NCBI RefSeq assembly: GCF_951805225.1
Contig: NZ_OX638201.1
Span: forward strand, 744,001 to 808,000
Origin: an uncultured Flavobacterium sp.
GTDB lineage: Bacteria > Bacteroidota > Bacteroidia > Flavobacteriales > Flavobacteriaceae
Length of the DNA stretch: 64,000 nucleotides
Reading direction: 5' to 3'
Part shown: positions 52,220 through 61,253 of the stretch, one piece after another
Layout of the letters: the number at the start of each line of letters is the position of its first letter
How positions within the stretch are numbered: position 1 is the first letter of the stretch
Position numbers and translations under genes: made by a program
The notes under the pieces: generated by a model
What the model was told of the DNA's origin: nothing
Database searches by the model: none
The model's input: only the letters and a program-made list of their open reading frames with translations

Positions 52220-53167
52220 ATGTTATTAAAGAAAAGAATACCAATGCGATATGTACTGGGAAAAATCAAGTTAGAGTTAGCCTTGGTTATGACTTATACG
52301 ATTTTGTTTGAAATTTTTCACCATTATTTCATCAACGTAGCAGTCGAAATTCCAATCGCGGTTCCAACAATGGTAGGTACAATTATCTCTTTATTATTAG
52401 CTTTCAAATCAAATCAGGCATATGACAGATGGTGGGAAGCAAGGATTATTTGGGGTTCAATTGTAAACGAATCCAGAACTTTGGTAAGACAAATGCTGAC
52501 TTTTTATAAAGACCCTGATTTTTCTGTAGAAGCAAATGAGTTTAAAGAGAATTTCACGAAGAGACAAATTGCGTGGTGTTATAGTCTTGGGCAAGCTTTA
52601 CGAAATAAAGACGCCATAAAACCTATCAAAGAATTTGTTAGCGAGGAAGAATTGAATTTTGTAAAAAATCACCAAAATATTCCAAATGCGATATTGTTGC
52701 TTCATGCAAGAGATTTAAGAATTGCCAAAAAAGACAAACGTCTTAATATGTATCAGCAAGTAGAAATTGACGGTACTTTGACAAGATTATGTGACGCAAT
52801 GGGAAAATGTGAGCGTATTAAAAACACGATTTTTCCAACGACTTATAGCTTGTATATCAGAATGACATTGTATTTATTCATTCTTTTATTGCCTTTTGGT
52901 TTGATTAGTTTGTTGAGCTGGTTTGCAGTTCCGTTGATTACAATGATTGGAGGAACTTTCTTTTTGATCGAAAGAATGGCAATTCATTTGCAAGATCCTT
53001 TCGAAAACAGACCAACAGATACGCCAGTTACAGCGATTTCGAATACAATTGAAAAAAACTTAATGCAAATGCTAAACGAGTTTCAAAGCGAATTTGATAT
53101 CATCAAAGAATTTAATCTGAAACCAGAGCCTAAAAAAGCGGAAAACGACGCTTACTTCGTTTTATAA
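52220..53167 (+). CDS. Bestrophin family ion channel protein
   Basis: 315 residues. IPIAVPTMVGTIISLLLAFKSNQAYDRWWEARIIWGSIVNESRTLVRQML is the bestrophin/YneE hallmark (hydrophobic, then NxAYdRWWEAR). Later spans FILLLPFGLISLLSWFAVP and a cytosolic helical C terminus (FENRPTDTPVTAISNTIEKNLMQML). Bacterial members form pentameric anion or cation channels. Close behind the UspA-like gene. Terminator follows. Confidence 0.9.
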   Translation: MLLKKRIPMRYVLGKIKLELALVMTYTILFEIFHHYFINVAVEIPIAVPTMVGTIISLLLAFKSNQAYDRWWEARIIWGSIVNESRTLVRQMLTFYKDPDFSVEANEFKENFTKRQIAWCYSLGQALRNKDAIKPIKEFVSEEELNFVKNHQNIPNAILLLHARDLRIAKKDKRLNMYQQVEIDGTLTRLCDAMGKCERIKNTIFPTTYSLYIRMTLYLFILLLPFGLISLLSWFAVPLITMIGGTFFLIERMAIHLQDPFENRPTDTPVTAISNTIEKNLMQMLNEFQSEFDIIKEFNLKPEPKKAENDAYFVL

Positions 53168-53194
53168 ATTAATATTGGTTTTAATTTGTTAGTG

Positions 53195-53230
53195 AGACAA
53201 CATCTTTATAGGTGTTGTCTTTTGTTTTTT
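53195..53230 (+). terminator. Bestrophin gene terminator
   Basis: AGACAACA (53195-53202) and TGTTGTCT (53213-53220), then T residues. Confidence 0.7.
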
Positions 53231-53290
53231 ATAATGTTTTGGGGTTATTTTGACGAAATTGAATGCCGTTAAATTAAGCTCGCAAAGTTT

Positions 53291-53390
53291 TGTCATTTCG
53301 ACGGAGGAGAAATCACACGCGTAACTCGACAAAGATTGACGATTTTCTTTGCAGAATTTCTAGTGCGATTTCTCCTCCGTCGAAATGACA
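53291..53390. repeat. R1 palindromic repeat, third complete copy
   Basis: 100 bases; perfect 24-base terminal inverted repeat (53291-53314 and 53367-53390), extending with one mismatch. Centre nearly that of 8416-8515. Lies alone in a 335-base gap; the rest of the gap (53400-53470) holds an AAATCTGC-type short repeat. Confidence 0.85.
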
Positions 53391-53502
53391 ATATTGTGTT
53401 TCACGCAGTTTATAGCAGATTTATTTTGAGATAATAATCTGCATAAATCGGTTTAAATCCTTTTAAAATCTGCGTGCAAAAAATCCAAAGTTATAATGAA
53501 CG

Positions 53503-54921
53503 TTATTTCCCCGCTAATCTTCCCAGCGTTTGTATTGATTGACGCAATTCATTTGTCCACGGCAAACCAAAACTCAATCGCATGCAATTAGAAAACTGAT
53601 CTTGCAAAGAGAAAATCCTTCCGGGCGCAATACTAATATTATGTTTCATTGCCAAATGATAAAATCCCGCCGTATCAAAGCTTTTATCAAGTTCAAGCCA
53701 AAGAAAAAATCCACCTTGAGGCTGACTTACTTTTGTTCCAGTCGGGAAAGATTCCAAAACTGTATTGATATAATTATTACAATTCTGATTCAGGATTGTG
53801 CGTATTTTTCTAAGATGGTTTTCATAACGCCCGTTTTTAAGAAAATCTCCCACAACCTGATGCGTAATAGTAGGCGAGGAGAGCGTGTGATATATTTTGT
53901 TTCTTAATATCTCCTTTTTAAATTTCCCCGGCGAAACCCACCCCACACGATATCCCGGAGCCAGAGTTTTAGAAACCGAACTACAGCAAAGTACGATTCC
54001 GCTTTCGTCATACGTTTTACAATTCGTTGGTCGGCTTGAGCCAAAGTACAAATCGCCGTGAATATCATCTTCGATTAAAGGAATATTGTAAAATTCCATT
54101 AATCTGACAACTTCGATTTTATGCTCATTTGGCATCATACTTCCAGACGGATTACTAAAATTGCTCATCAATAAACAAAGCTTCACTTTCTTAGACGAAA
54201 GCGCTTTTTTCAACGCATCAAGTTCAATTCCCGTTGTCATATTTGTAGGCAATTCCATGATGTACAAACCAAGCGATTTAGCCAATTGTAAAATCCCGAA
54301 ATACGCCGGACTTTCAGTAATAATAGTATCTCCCGGTTTAGTCAGCGTCATCAAACAATGCGAAATTGCGCTCGTGCATCCCGGCATTGTTATAATATCT
54401 TCCTCCGTTAGAGACCCGCCCCAAGTAAATGACCATCGGGCAATTTCTCGCCTTAAATTCGGATTACCTTTTACCTCCTCATAACTCGTTCCACTATTTG
54501 GGAGTTGTCGCATTGCCTGAACCATTCCTTTGTTTAATTTGGCGATTGGCAGCAATTCATTAGACGGAAATCCCAGCGAAAGCATTGTAATATTCTGATC
54601 CGTCATATTACCATAAACCTGATCGATTAAATCTTGTCTGTCAACGTTTTGACATCTCAAAATTGGGCTGCTTGGCGAAGGTTCAGTAATTATTCTGGCC
54701 GAAGTATTACTTACATAATAACCAGATTGCGGTCTTGATTCGATCAAAGAACGGCTTTCGACTTCATAATAAGCCTTACTAACCGTGCTCATGCTGTAAC
54801 CGGTTTCGGCACAAACTTCGCGTATTGACGGCAATTTGTCGCCAACATTTAAAACACCGGATTTAATCTGTTTTTCGATTCTGTCAGCAAACTGAAGATA
54901 TAAGTAATTTGAATTTTTCAT
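53503..54921 (-). CDS. MocR-type regulator (GntR HTH fused to aminotransferase fold)
   Basis: 472 residues from the ATG at 54921 (MKNSNYLYLQFADRIE); an in-frame ATG nine codons earlier is less likely. Residues about 1-75 are a GntR winged helix (KLPSIREVCAETGYSMSTVSKAYYEVESRSLIESRPQSGYYV); the remainder is a class I aminotransferase fold with the PLP lysine in CSSVSKTLAPGYRVGWVSPG. MocR proteins sense PLP or an amino compound and usually control the adjacent divergent gene, here an EamA permease. Direct repeats in the intergenic region are the likely operator. Confidence 0.92.
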   Translation of the reverse strand: MKNSNYLYLQFADRIEKQIKSGVLNVGDKLPSIREVCAETGYSMSTVSKAYYEVESRSLIESRPQSGYYVSNTSARIITEPSPSSPILRCQNVDRQDLIDQVYGNMTDQNITMLSLGFPSNELLPIAKLNKGMVQAMRQLPNSGTSYEEVKGNPNLRREIARWSFTWGGSLTEEDIITMPGCTSAISHCLMTLTKPGDTIITESPAYFGILQLAKSLGLYIMELPTNMTTGIELDALKKALSSKKVKLCLLMSNFSNPSGSMMPNEHKIEVVRLMEFYNIPLIEDDIHGDLYFGSSRPTNCKTYDESGIVLCCSSVSKTLAPGYRVGWVSPGKFKKEILRNKIYHTLSSPTITHQVVGDFLKNGRYENHLRKIRTILNQNCNNYINTVLESFPTGTKVSQPQGGFFLWLELDKSFDTAGFYHLAMKHNISIAPGRIFSLQDQFSNCMRLSFGLPWTNELRQSIQTLGRLAGK

Positions 54922-54930
54922 CGTAAAATA

Positions 54931-54962
54931 AAAACTGTTATGGTGCAATTTACAAAAACTGT
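54931..54962. promoter_or_regulatory. Candidate MocR operator: direct repeats
   Basis: AAAACTGT at 54931-54938 and again at 54955-54962, start to start 24 bases (close to two helical turns). Located in the 107-base region between the divergent MocR and EamA genes, as expected for MocR/GntR binding sites. Confidence 0.5.
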
Positions 54963-55028
54963 ATCTGTATTGCTATTTTATTTTTTAGAAATTTGTTTTA
55001 TCAGAAAATCACTTAAAAAAAGCTTTCC

Positions 55029-55946
55029 GTGAAAACAACAAAATACTACATAGCAGCGATTACATGTTTTGTAATCTGGGGATTTTTTAGTTTGGTTTTA
55101 AAACCAATACACGATTATGCCTCTTTAGATATTTTATTTTATCGTGTCTTTAGTTGTAGTATTCTAATGTTGCTGATTGCTTTTACATTCAGACGAAAAA
55201 AAGTCAAAGAAGCCATCGAAACCTTCAAAGGATTTACGAAAGCAGAGAAGAAGAAAACTGTTTTACTAAACATCGGCGGAAGCGTTTTTCTAATGGCAAA
55301 CTGGTTCACATTCATTTATGTAATGAATCATGTTAGCGTAAAAGCAACTTCTTTGGCGTATTTAGTTTGCCCAATTTTAACGACATTATTAGCGTATTTT
55401 ATTTTGCATGAAAAACTAAGCAAAACGCAATGGATGGCTGTAGGATTAAGCATTTCAGGATGTTTACTTTTATCGTATGCCAACATTATGGATATGTTTT
55501 TTAGCATCATAATCGGTTTTACATATGCATCATATTTAGTAAGTCAGCGTATTAATAAAGGTTTTGATAAATTTATAGTTTTAACGTTCCATATTACAAT
55601 GGCAGCTTTATTTTTAGTGCCATTTTATCCGGCTTATAGCGGTCCGGTTCCAACAGAATTTAAGTTTTATTTCTGTATCGAAACCATCGCAATTTTGTTT
55701 ACAATCTTTCCATTGTTCCTTAATTTATACGCTCTTTCGGGAATTAATTCATCAACAGTTGGAATGCTTTTAAATATTAATCCAATGATTGCTTTTCTAT
55801 TAGCAATGTTCTTATATAAAGAACAATTTGGACCAATACAGATTCTGGCATACGGAATCGTTTTTCTTGCAGTATTAGTTTTTAATTCACATCACATTTT
55901 TGCTATTAAGCAAAGAATATTACAATATCCAAAGGCTCTAAAATAA
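55029..55946 (+). CDS. EamA family permease (RarD-like)
   Basis: 305 residues; starts at GTG 55029 (MKTTKYYIAAITCFVIWGF), as no earlier in-frame ATG fits. Ten membrane spans in two EamA repeats: CFVIWGFFSLVLKP in the first, LAYLVCPILTTLLAYFILHEKLSKTQWMAVGLSISGCLLL, and a closing PMIAFLLAMFLYKEQFGPIQILAYGIVFLAVLVF. Probably exports an amino acid or similar metabolite; its control by the divergent MocR protein is inferred. Confidence 0.88.
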   Translation: MKTTKYYIAAITCFVIWGFFSLVLKPIHDYASLDILFYRVFSCSILMLLIAFTFRRKKVKEAIETFKGFTKAEKKKTVLLNIGGSVFLMANWFTFIYVMNHVSVKATSLAYLVCPILTTLLAYFILHEKLSKTQWMAVGLSISGCLLLSYANIMDMFFSIIIGFTYASYLVSQRINKGFDKFIVLTFHITMAALFLVPFYPAYSGPVPTEFKFYFCIETIAILFTIFPLFLNLYALSGINSSTVGMLLNINPMIAFLLAMFLYKEQFGPIQILAYGIVFLAVLVFNSHHIFAIKQRILQYPKALK

Positions 55947-56013
55947 CGAAAGGTTGTTTATATTTTTTATTGGTTTAGAAGTTAAATTACCAGAACCTTT
56001 AGGATATTCAAAG

Positions 56014-56044
56014 CAGGAATGATTAATTTTATTCCTGTTTTTTT
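56014..56044 (+). terminator. EamA gene terminator, first of two similar hairpins
   Basis: CAGGAAT (56014-56020) and ATTCCTG (56031-56037) followed by T residues. A related stem, ACAGGATTGA/TCAGTCCTGT, sits at 56210-56236. Confidence 0.7.
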
Positions 56045-56052
56045 ATATTTTT

Positions 56053-56159
56053 TTGCCACGAATTTCACGAATTTTCGCGAATTAGAAATTGCTTTTCTAA
56101 TGCATTTTAATCGCCAGATTAAAGGGAAAATTCGTGTTCATTCGTGAAATTCGTGGCAA
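56053..56159. repeat. R4 palindrome, first copy
   Basis: Perfect 20-base inverted repeat: TTGCCACGAATTTCACGAAT at 56053-56072 and its complement at 56140-56159, with a 67-base centre. Confidence 0.8.
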
Positions 56160-56209
56160 CATTTTTTTCTTTTTAATTAAAATTACCAGAATCTTAACAG
56201 GATATGTAA

Positions 56210-56240
56210 ACAGGATTGAGTATTTTCAGTCCTGTTTTTT
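56210..56240 (+). terminator. Second copy of the terminator-type hairpin
   Basis: ACAGGATTGA (56210-56219) with TCAGTCCTGT (56227-56236), one G-U pair, then T-rich. Part of a tandem duplicated block (hairpin plus GCCACGAATT palindrome). Confidence 0.6.
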
Positions 56241-56299
56241 ATGCATTTAAATGTGTAAAAAATTATGCCACCGTTTAAAGGGATTTAACAGATTTTTTT

Positions 56300-56358
56300 A
56301 GCCACGAATTCACGAATTTTTTTAATCTATTAACGCAATCATTCGTGAATTCGTGGCT
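56300..56358. repeat. R4 palindrome, second copy
   Basis: Perfect 18-base inverted repeat: AGCCACGAATTCACGAAT (56300-56317) and complement (56341-56358), with a 23-base centre. The whole 55986-56358 stretch reads as two similar units in tandem. Confidence 0.8.
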
Positions 56359-56423
56359 ATCTTTCGCAACAAAAATTAATCCTTTTAATTGGTGGCAAAA
56401 ATACAAACTGAAGAACTATTTAT

Positions 56424-58682
56424 ATGAAAAATACCAAGCTCCAAGCCTTTACTCCGTTGTTTTATTTAGTGTGGTCAGATGATTTGCTGACTCAAAAAGA
56501 GTTTACCACAATTCAGAAATTTATCAATGATTTATCGTGGCTTTCGCCCGAAGAAAAACAACAACTTCTTTCGAAAGTAGATATTTCAAATCCGCCTTCG
56601 CGAAATGAACTCTCTCAATGGAAATTGGATATTGAAAAAAGCATTCAGAATAAAACAGACATAAAATCACTTTTTGATATTGCAGAAGCAGTTTCAGAAA
56701 AAGACGTAGATATTTCGGATCTGAAATCCAGTTTTATAAAACTAGAAAATGATTTGGGAGTTTTGGGAGAAGAAGCAATTCAGAATTTCAAAACTAAAGC
56801 AGGTTCTTTTACTGCAAATTCCCAAACTAATAGTGATTTTGATATTCAGAAAATAACAGAACTTCTGGACGGAAAAGAAGCTGCGATTATTAAAAAAGTC
56901 AAATCGATTATTTCAAAACCTGAATTTGCTTACGAAACTTCAACAGATATAAATGTCTACCGACAAACGGTTTACAATTGGTGTAAAATCCTGGCAGAAG
57001 AAAATTTGGGAAATATGGCATATCCAAAACAATATGGCGGAGGAGAAAATATAGCCGATTATTTTGCGATTATGGAAACCTTGAGTTACCACGATTTAAG
57101 TTTAGTGATAAAATTTGGTGTTCAGTTTGGACTTTGGGGAATGAGCGTTCAATCTTTAGGAACCGAGAAACATTATGCCAAATACTTAAAAGATATTGGG
57201 ACGTTAAAAATTCCGGGTTGTTTTGCGATGACCGAAACACATCACGGTTCAAACGTAAAAGGTTTAGAAACCACAGCAACTTACAATCATAGCGATCAGA
57301 CATTTGTAATTCACACGCCAAACAAGAACGCACAAAAAGAATATATTGGAAATGCTGCGGTTCACGGACAAATGGCAACTGTTTTTGCGAAATTAATTAT
57401 TGACGATCATGATTATGGCGTGAATGCATTTGTGGTTCCGCTTCGTGATACAAACGGAAATACTTTAAAAGGAGTTACGATTGGCGATTGTGGTCATAAA
57501 ATGGGTTTAAACGGCGTAGATAACGGAACCATAAGTTTTGATAATGTTGTGATTCCGAAAGAAAATATGCTTGATCGTTTTGCTTCTGTTAATGATAAAG
57601 GCGAATTCGAAAGTCCGATTCCAAGTGACAATCGACGTTTTTTTACCATGTTAGGCACTTTGGTTGGAGGACGAATTGGAATTCCGCGTTCAGCTTTGGC
57701 TGCAGCCAAATCAGGATTGACGATTGCCATTCGCTACAGCGATCAAAGAAGACAGTTTGGACCGGAAGGAGGTTCAGAAGTTCCGATTTTAAATTACAGA
57801 ATGCACCAACGTCGTTTGATTCCGCCTTTGGCTAAAACTTATGCCGTTCATTTTGCTTTACAATATCTTACGAATCGTTTTCTAAACAGAACCGAAGCAG
57901 AAATGCAGGAAATCGAAGCTCTCGCAGCGGGAATGAAATCATATTCGACGTGGAGTACAAGAGATATTCTGCAAGAATGTCGCGAAGCTTGCGGCGGAAA
58001 AGGATATTTATCTGAAAATAGAATTGATGCGCTTAAAAATGACACCGAAATTTATACCACTTTTGAAGGTGATAATACCGTTTTGATGCAATTGGTAGCT
58101 AAAAACCGTTTGTCTGAATTTAGAAAATCATTTGGTGAAATGGGTGCTGCTGGAATTATCAATTATGTATTTGAAAATGCAAAAACGGCAATTACAGAGA
58201 AAAACCCAATTGCAACACGTAGAACAGATGATGAACATTTACTTGACGGAGAGTTTCATTTGCAAGCATTTATTCATCGTGAAAAAGCGATACTAGCTTC
58301 GGCAGCAAGACGTATCAAAAAATTGGTTGATGGCGGTTTAGAACCTTATGATGCTTTTAATGTTGTTCAGCATCAAATGATTGATGTTGCTCAGGCTTAT
58401 CTTGAAAGGGTAGTTTTGGAACAATTTCAATTGGCAATAAAAACAGTCGAAGATCAAAAGACAAAAGAAATATTGATAAAACTGAATCATTTATACGCGC
58501 TTTCGCAATTAGAAAAAAACAAAGCTTGGTATCTTGAAGACGGATATATGGAAGCGGTAAAAACTAAAGCAATCCGTAAAATCGTTAATCAGCTTTGTTG
58601 GGATATTCGACCAGATGCAGTTTCGTTAGTAAATGCATTTGATATTCCTGAGAGTTGTTTGGCGGCACCAATTGCGGTTTAG
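56424..58682 (+). CDS. Acyl-CoA dehydrogenase/oxidase-type protein
   Basis: 752 residues. N-terminal region of about 180 residues is not conserved to my eye; then the acyl-CoA dehydrogenase/oxidase core: FAMTETHHGSNVKGLETTATYN (about 275-296), VDNGTISFDNVVIPKENMLDRF, SALAAAKSGLTIAIRYSDQRRQFGPEGG, and ECREACGGKGYLSENRIDALKNDTEIYTTFEGDNTVLMQLVAKN. The latter and the C-terminal helical extension resemble the acyl-CoA oxidase-like dehydrogenases found in Bacteroidota. Oxidises a fatty acyl-CoA; chain-length preference unknown. Confidence 0.88.
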   Translation: MKNTKLQAFTPLFYLVWSDDLLTQKEFTTIQKFINDLSWLSPEEKQQLLSKVDISNPPSRNELSQWKLDIEKSIQNKTDIKSLFDIAEAVSEKDVDISDLKSSFIKLENDLGVLGEEAIQNFKTKAGSFTANSQTNSDFDIQKITELLDGKEAAIIKKVKSIISKPEFAYETSTDINVYRQTVYNWCKILAEENLGNMAYPKQYGGGENIADYFAIMETLSYHDLSLVIKFGVQFGLWGMSVQSLGTEKHYAKYLKDIGTLKIPGCFAMTETHHGSNVKGLETTATYNHSDQTFVIHTPNKNAQKEYIGNAAVHGQMATVFAKLIIDDHDYGVNAFVVPLRDTNGNTLKGVTIGDCGHKMGLNGVDNGTISFDNVVIPKENMLDRFASVNDKGEFESPIPSDNRRFFTMLGTLVGGRIGIPRSALAAAKSGLTIAIRYSDQRRQFGPEGGSEVPILNYRMHQRRLIPPLAKTYAVHFALQYLTNRFLNRTEAEMQEIEALAAGMKSYSTWSTRDILQECREACGGKGYLSENRIDALKNDTEIYTTFEGDNTVLMQLVAKNRLSEFRKSFGEMGAAGIINYVFENAKTAITEKNPIATRRTDDEHLLDGEFHLQAFIHREKAILASAARRIKKLVDGGLEPYDAFNVVQHQMIDVAQAYLERVVLEQFQLAIKTVEDQKTKEILIKLNHLYALSQLEKNKAWYLEDGYMEAVKTKAIRKIVNQLCWDIRPDAVSLVNAFDIPESCLAAPIAV

Positions 58683-58740
58683 TTTTTTTTAAATTTTAAA
58701 CCATATAAGTGATATAAGTTCATTTAAAAGTTGCAACGAT

Positions 58741-58769
58741 CTTTGTCAAAGTTTGAAACTTTGACAAAG
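58741..58769. repeat. Long perfect hairpin after the acyl-CoA dehydrogenase gene
   Basis: CTTTGTCAAAGTTT (58741-58754) and AAACTTTGACAAAG (58756-58769), 1-base centre. No T-run follows, so a terminator role is uncertain. Confidence 0.65.
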
Positions 58770-58843
58770 GTTTTCGTAGTCTTGTCATATCAAAACTATT
58801 AATGATATAATTATTTTTATATCACTAATAAATAAAATTATAA

Positions 58844-59188
58844 CTACAGCATATTTTTATTAAAATAACTCGCTTTTTCGAAGTCGCTAATATTAATTGA
58901 AATAATTGGAACTTCGGGAATAATGGCATTTAGTTTTGATACAATTGCGTTTGATAAATTGACCTTTTGATCTGTATTTCGGCCTTCCATAATGTATGCG
59001 AAAACGTGAATAAAATCTTCTAAGGAATTTCCATTATTATAATATGCAAAAGGATTAATACGAACCTTGATTTCAGAAGCAGGAAAAAGGCCTGTCGATA
59101 ATGCCGAATTATAAACTTCCTGCATGATATCGTCTGCAGATTTTATTCGGATAACATTTTCAGAGCAATCAATAACAAAGTGTGGCAT
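58844..59188 (-). CDS. 5-carboxymethyl-2-hydroxymuconate isomerase-like (tautomerase superfamily)
   Basis: 114 residues. MPHFVIDCSENVIRIKSADDIMQEVYNSAL is the N terminus of CHMI proteins, and the Pro right after the initiator Met is the tautomerase catalytic base. The chain continues with FPASEIKVRINPFAYYNNG and VFAYIMEGRNTDQKVNLSNAIVSKLN, as in that family. In homoprotocatechuate breakdown the enzyme isomerises CHM. No other gene of that pathway is close, so the true substrate is uncertain. Single gene. Confidence 0.85.
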   Translation of the reverse strand: MPHFVIDCSENVIRIKSADDIMQEVYNSALSTGLFPASEIKVRINPFAYYNNGNSLEDFIHVFAYIMEGRNTDQKVNLSNAIVSKLNAIIPEVPIISINISDFEKASYFNKNML

Positions 59189-59369
59189 AAGTGTTTATTG
59201 TTTAGATTAGATAAAAGAATAGTCTAAACAAAATTATAAAAACATTCTCACGATTGCCTGAAAAATGCTTTTTTATAATGGTTCTCATTTCAAAATTTTG
59301 TTATGTTTTTTAATATTTTATAAAATGATCAGACTTTATAAATATTTTAATTTTATACCATGACTTTAT

Positions 59370-59377
59370 TATATTTG
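59370..59377 (+). promoter_or_regulatory. -7 box for the DUF6377 regulator gene
   Basis: TATATTTG, 26 bases before the TTG start at 59404. Confidence 0.45.
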
Positions 59378-59403
59378 TAAGTCTCATAATATCTTTATTT
59401 AGC

Positions 59404-61047
59404 TTGAAAAAATATTTTCTATTTCTGTTAATCGTTCTTGTCAATCTGCCTGTTTATTCATTGGATAGTACAGATGCTATTTTAGCACAGTTAAACAATG
59501 CTTTAAAAAACAAGGAACGTTATGTTCAGTTAAAAGAAGAGCGTATTTTGAACTTCAAGAAAATCAAATCTGATAATTTAACTAAGGAACAAGAGTACAA
59601 TTACAATAAGACATTATATACAGAATATTTAAAATTCAATTCAGATTCGGCGATTCATTATGTCAAGAAAAATCTGAAACTTGCTAATGAACTTCAAAAT
59701 AAAGAGCTGGAAGATCTGGCAAATCTTGAATTAGCAACACTTTATTCTTCGTCAGGAAAATATCGGGAATCAGAAGCGATTCTGAAAGCGATCAATAAAA
59801 ACCAATTGTCAAAAAAAGTACTTCCGGAATATTATGAATCTTATCGGGAGTTTTATGAGCATTATGTAGCCAATAGTTACGAGAAAAAGTACATCACTCA
59901 AATTGCAATGTACCGTGATTCTTTATTGGCGGTATTAAATCCTCAGACGCTTAAGTATAAAATCAATCTGATTCAGCGTCATATTCATCATATGCAATTT
60001 GGCATTGCCCAGAAAAAATTGATGCGTTTATTAGAAACCGCAAATCAAGACGATACACAATATGCAATGATTGGATATCTTTTGGGAAGTATTTATGAAT
60101 CTACACATCAATTAGAATTACGAAAAAAATACTACGCACTTTCGGCACTTTCAGATATTAAACACGCTATAAAAGACAATGCATCTTTGCAGGAATTGGC
60201 GCTCGTTTTTTATGAAATTGGCGATGTAGATATGGCTTACAAACTAACACAATCTGCTATTGCGGACGCTTTGTTTTGTAATGTACAGTTTCGAACGCTT
60301 CAAATGTCTGAAGTTTATTCGATTATAAATACCGCTTATTTAGAAAGAGAAGCCAAAAGAAAAATGCAATTGCAAATGTATCTTTTGTGCATTAGTATTT
60401 TAACGGCATTTTTGATTGTGGCGATTATTTATGTTTACAAACAAATGAAAAAAGTGTCCCGAATTCGTGGAGAGCTTTTTATTACAAGTCAAAAACTTGC
60501 CGAATTAAATCAGGATATTACTCAAACTAATAATCAGTTGCAGGAACGTAATGCACAATTATCAGAATCGAATCATATTAAGGAAGAGTATATTGCGCAT
60601 TTCTTTAATTTGTGTTCGACTTATATTAATAAACTGGAGAATTACCGCATCATTTTAAACAAGAAAGCTACGGCAAAACAATTTGATGAGATTTATAAAA
60701 TTCTAAAATCAACAACTTTAGTTGATAATGAATTGGAAGAATTGTACAAGAATTTTGACATTATCTTCCTGAATTTATATCCAACTTTTGTAAAAGATTT
60801 TAATGCTTTGCTAATTAGTGAAGAACAGATTGTTTTAAAACAAGGAGAATTGCTAAATACAGAGCTTCGTATTTTTGCTTTAATCCGACTTGGAATTACA
60901 GACAGTGTCAAAATTGCGGCATTTTTGAGATACTCTTTAAGCACAATTTACAATTATCGCACGAGAGCAAGAAATAAAGCGGCAGTTTCAAGAAATGATT
61001 TCGAAGAAATGGTCATGAAAATTGGCTTAATTACCTTAAAAATCTAA
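59404..61047 (+). CDS. DUF6377 transcriptional regulator (TPR-like, transmembrane)
   Basis: 547 residues; TTG start at 59404 gives MKKYFLFLLIVLVNLPVYS, a signal peptide. Residues about 20-320 form helical, TPR-like pairs; a membrane span (about 326-345, LLCISILTAFLIVAIIYV) follows; then a coiled coil (KLAELNQDITQTNNQLQERNAQL) and a C-terminal helix-turn-helix (EEQIVLKQGELLNTELRIFALIRLGITDSVKIAAFLRYSLSTIYNYRTRAR), LuxR-like. This is the DUF6377 layout. Such regulators usually sit beside polysaccharide-use genes, and here a GH3 enzyme follows on the same strand. Confidence 0.88.
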   Translation: MKKYFLFLLIVLVNLPVYSLDSTDAILAQLNNALKNKERYVQLKEERILNFKKIKSDNLTKEQEYNYNKTLYTEYLKFNSDSAIHYVKKNLKLANELQNKELEDLANLELATLYSSSGKYRESEAILKAINKNQLSKKVLPEYYESYREFYEHYVANSYEKKYITQIAMYRDSLLAVLNPQTLKYKINLIQRHIHHMQFGIAQKKLMRLLETANQDDTQYAMIGYLLGSIYESTHQLELRKKYYALSALSDIKHAIKDNASLQELALVFYEIGDVDMAYKLTQSAIADALFCNVQFRTLQMSEVYSIINTAYLEREAKRKMQLQMYLLCISILTAFLIVAIIYVYKQMKKVSRIRGELFITSQKLAELNQDITQTNNQLQERNAQLSESNHIKEEYIAHFFNLCSTYINKLENYRIILNKKATAKQFDEIYKILKSTTLVDNELEELYKNFDIIFLNLYPTFVKDFNALLISEEQIVLKQGELLNTELRIFALIRLGITDSVKIAAFLRYSLSTIYNYRTRARNKAAVSRNDFEEMVMKIGLITLKI

Positions 61048-61253
61048 TTATTTTTTTTAAAACCACTACTTTTTTTGCTTATTATTTTTTATTAAACAAT
61101 TGATAATAAGTTATTTGGGTTTTTATTTCACTACTTTTTTTCGTTTAAAAATTCAACACGAACTATAACGTTTTAGCTTTACAATATTATTAAAGGTGTT
61201 TACGAGAACAGCAACCTTTACTAATAATTAAATGCTTTAATAAATTAATAGTT

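Noticed and set aside
53539..53907. 122-codon frame antisense to the MocR-type gene
   Set aside because: Lies entirely inside the aminotransferase domain coding region and shows no signal or motif.
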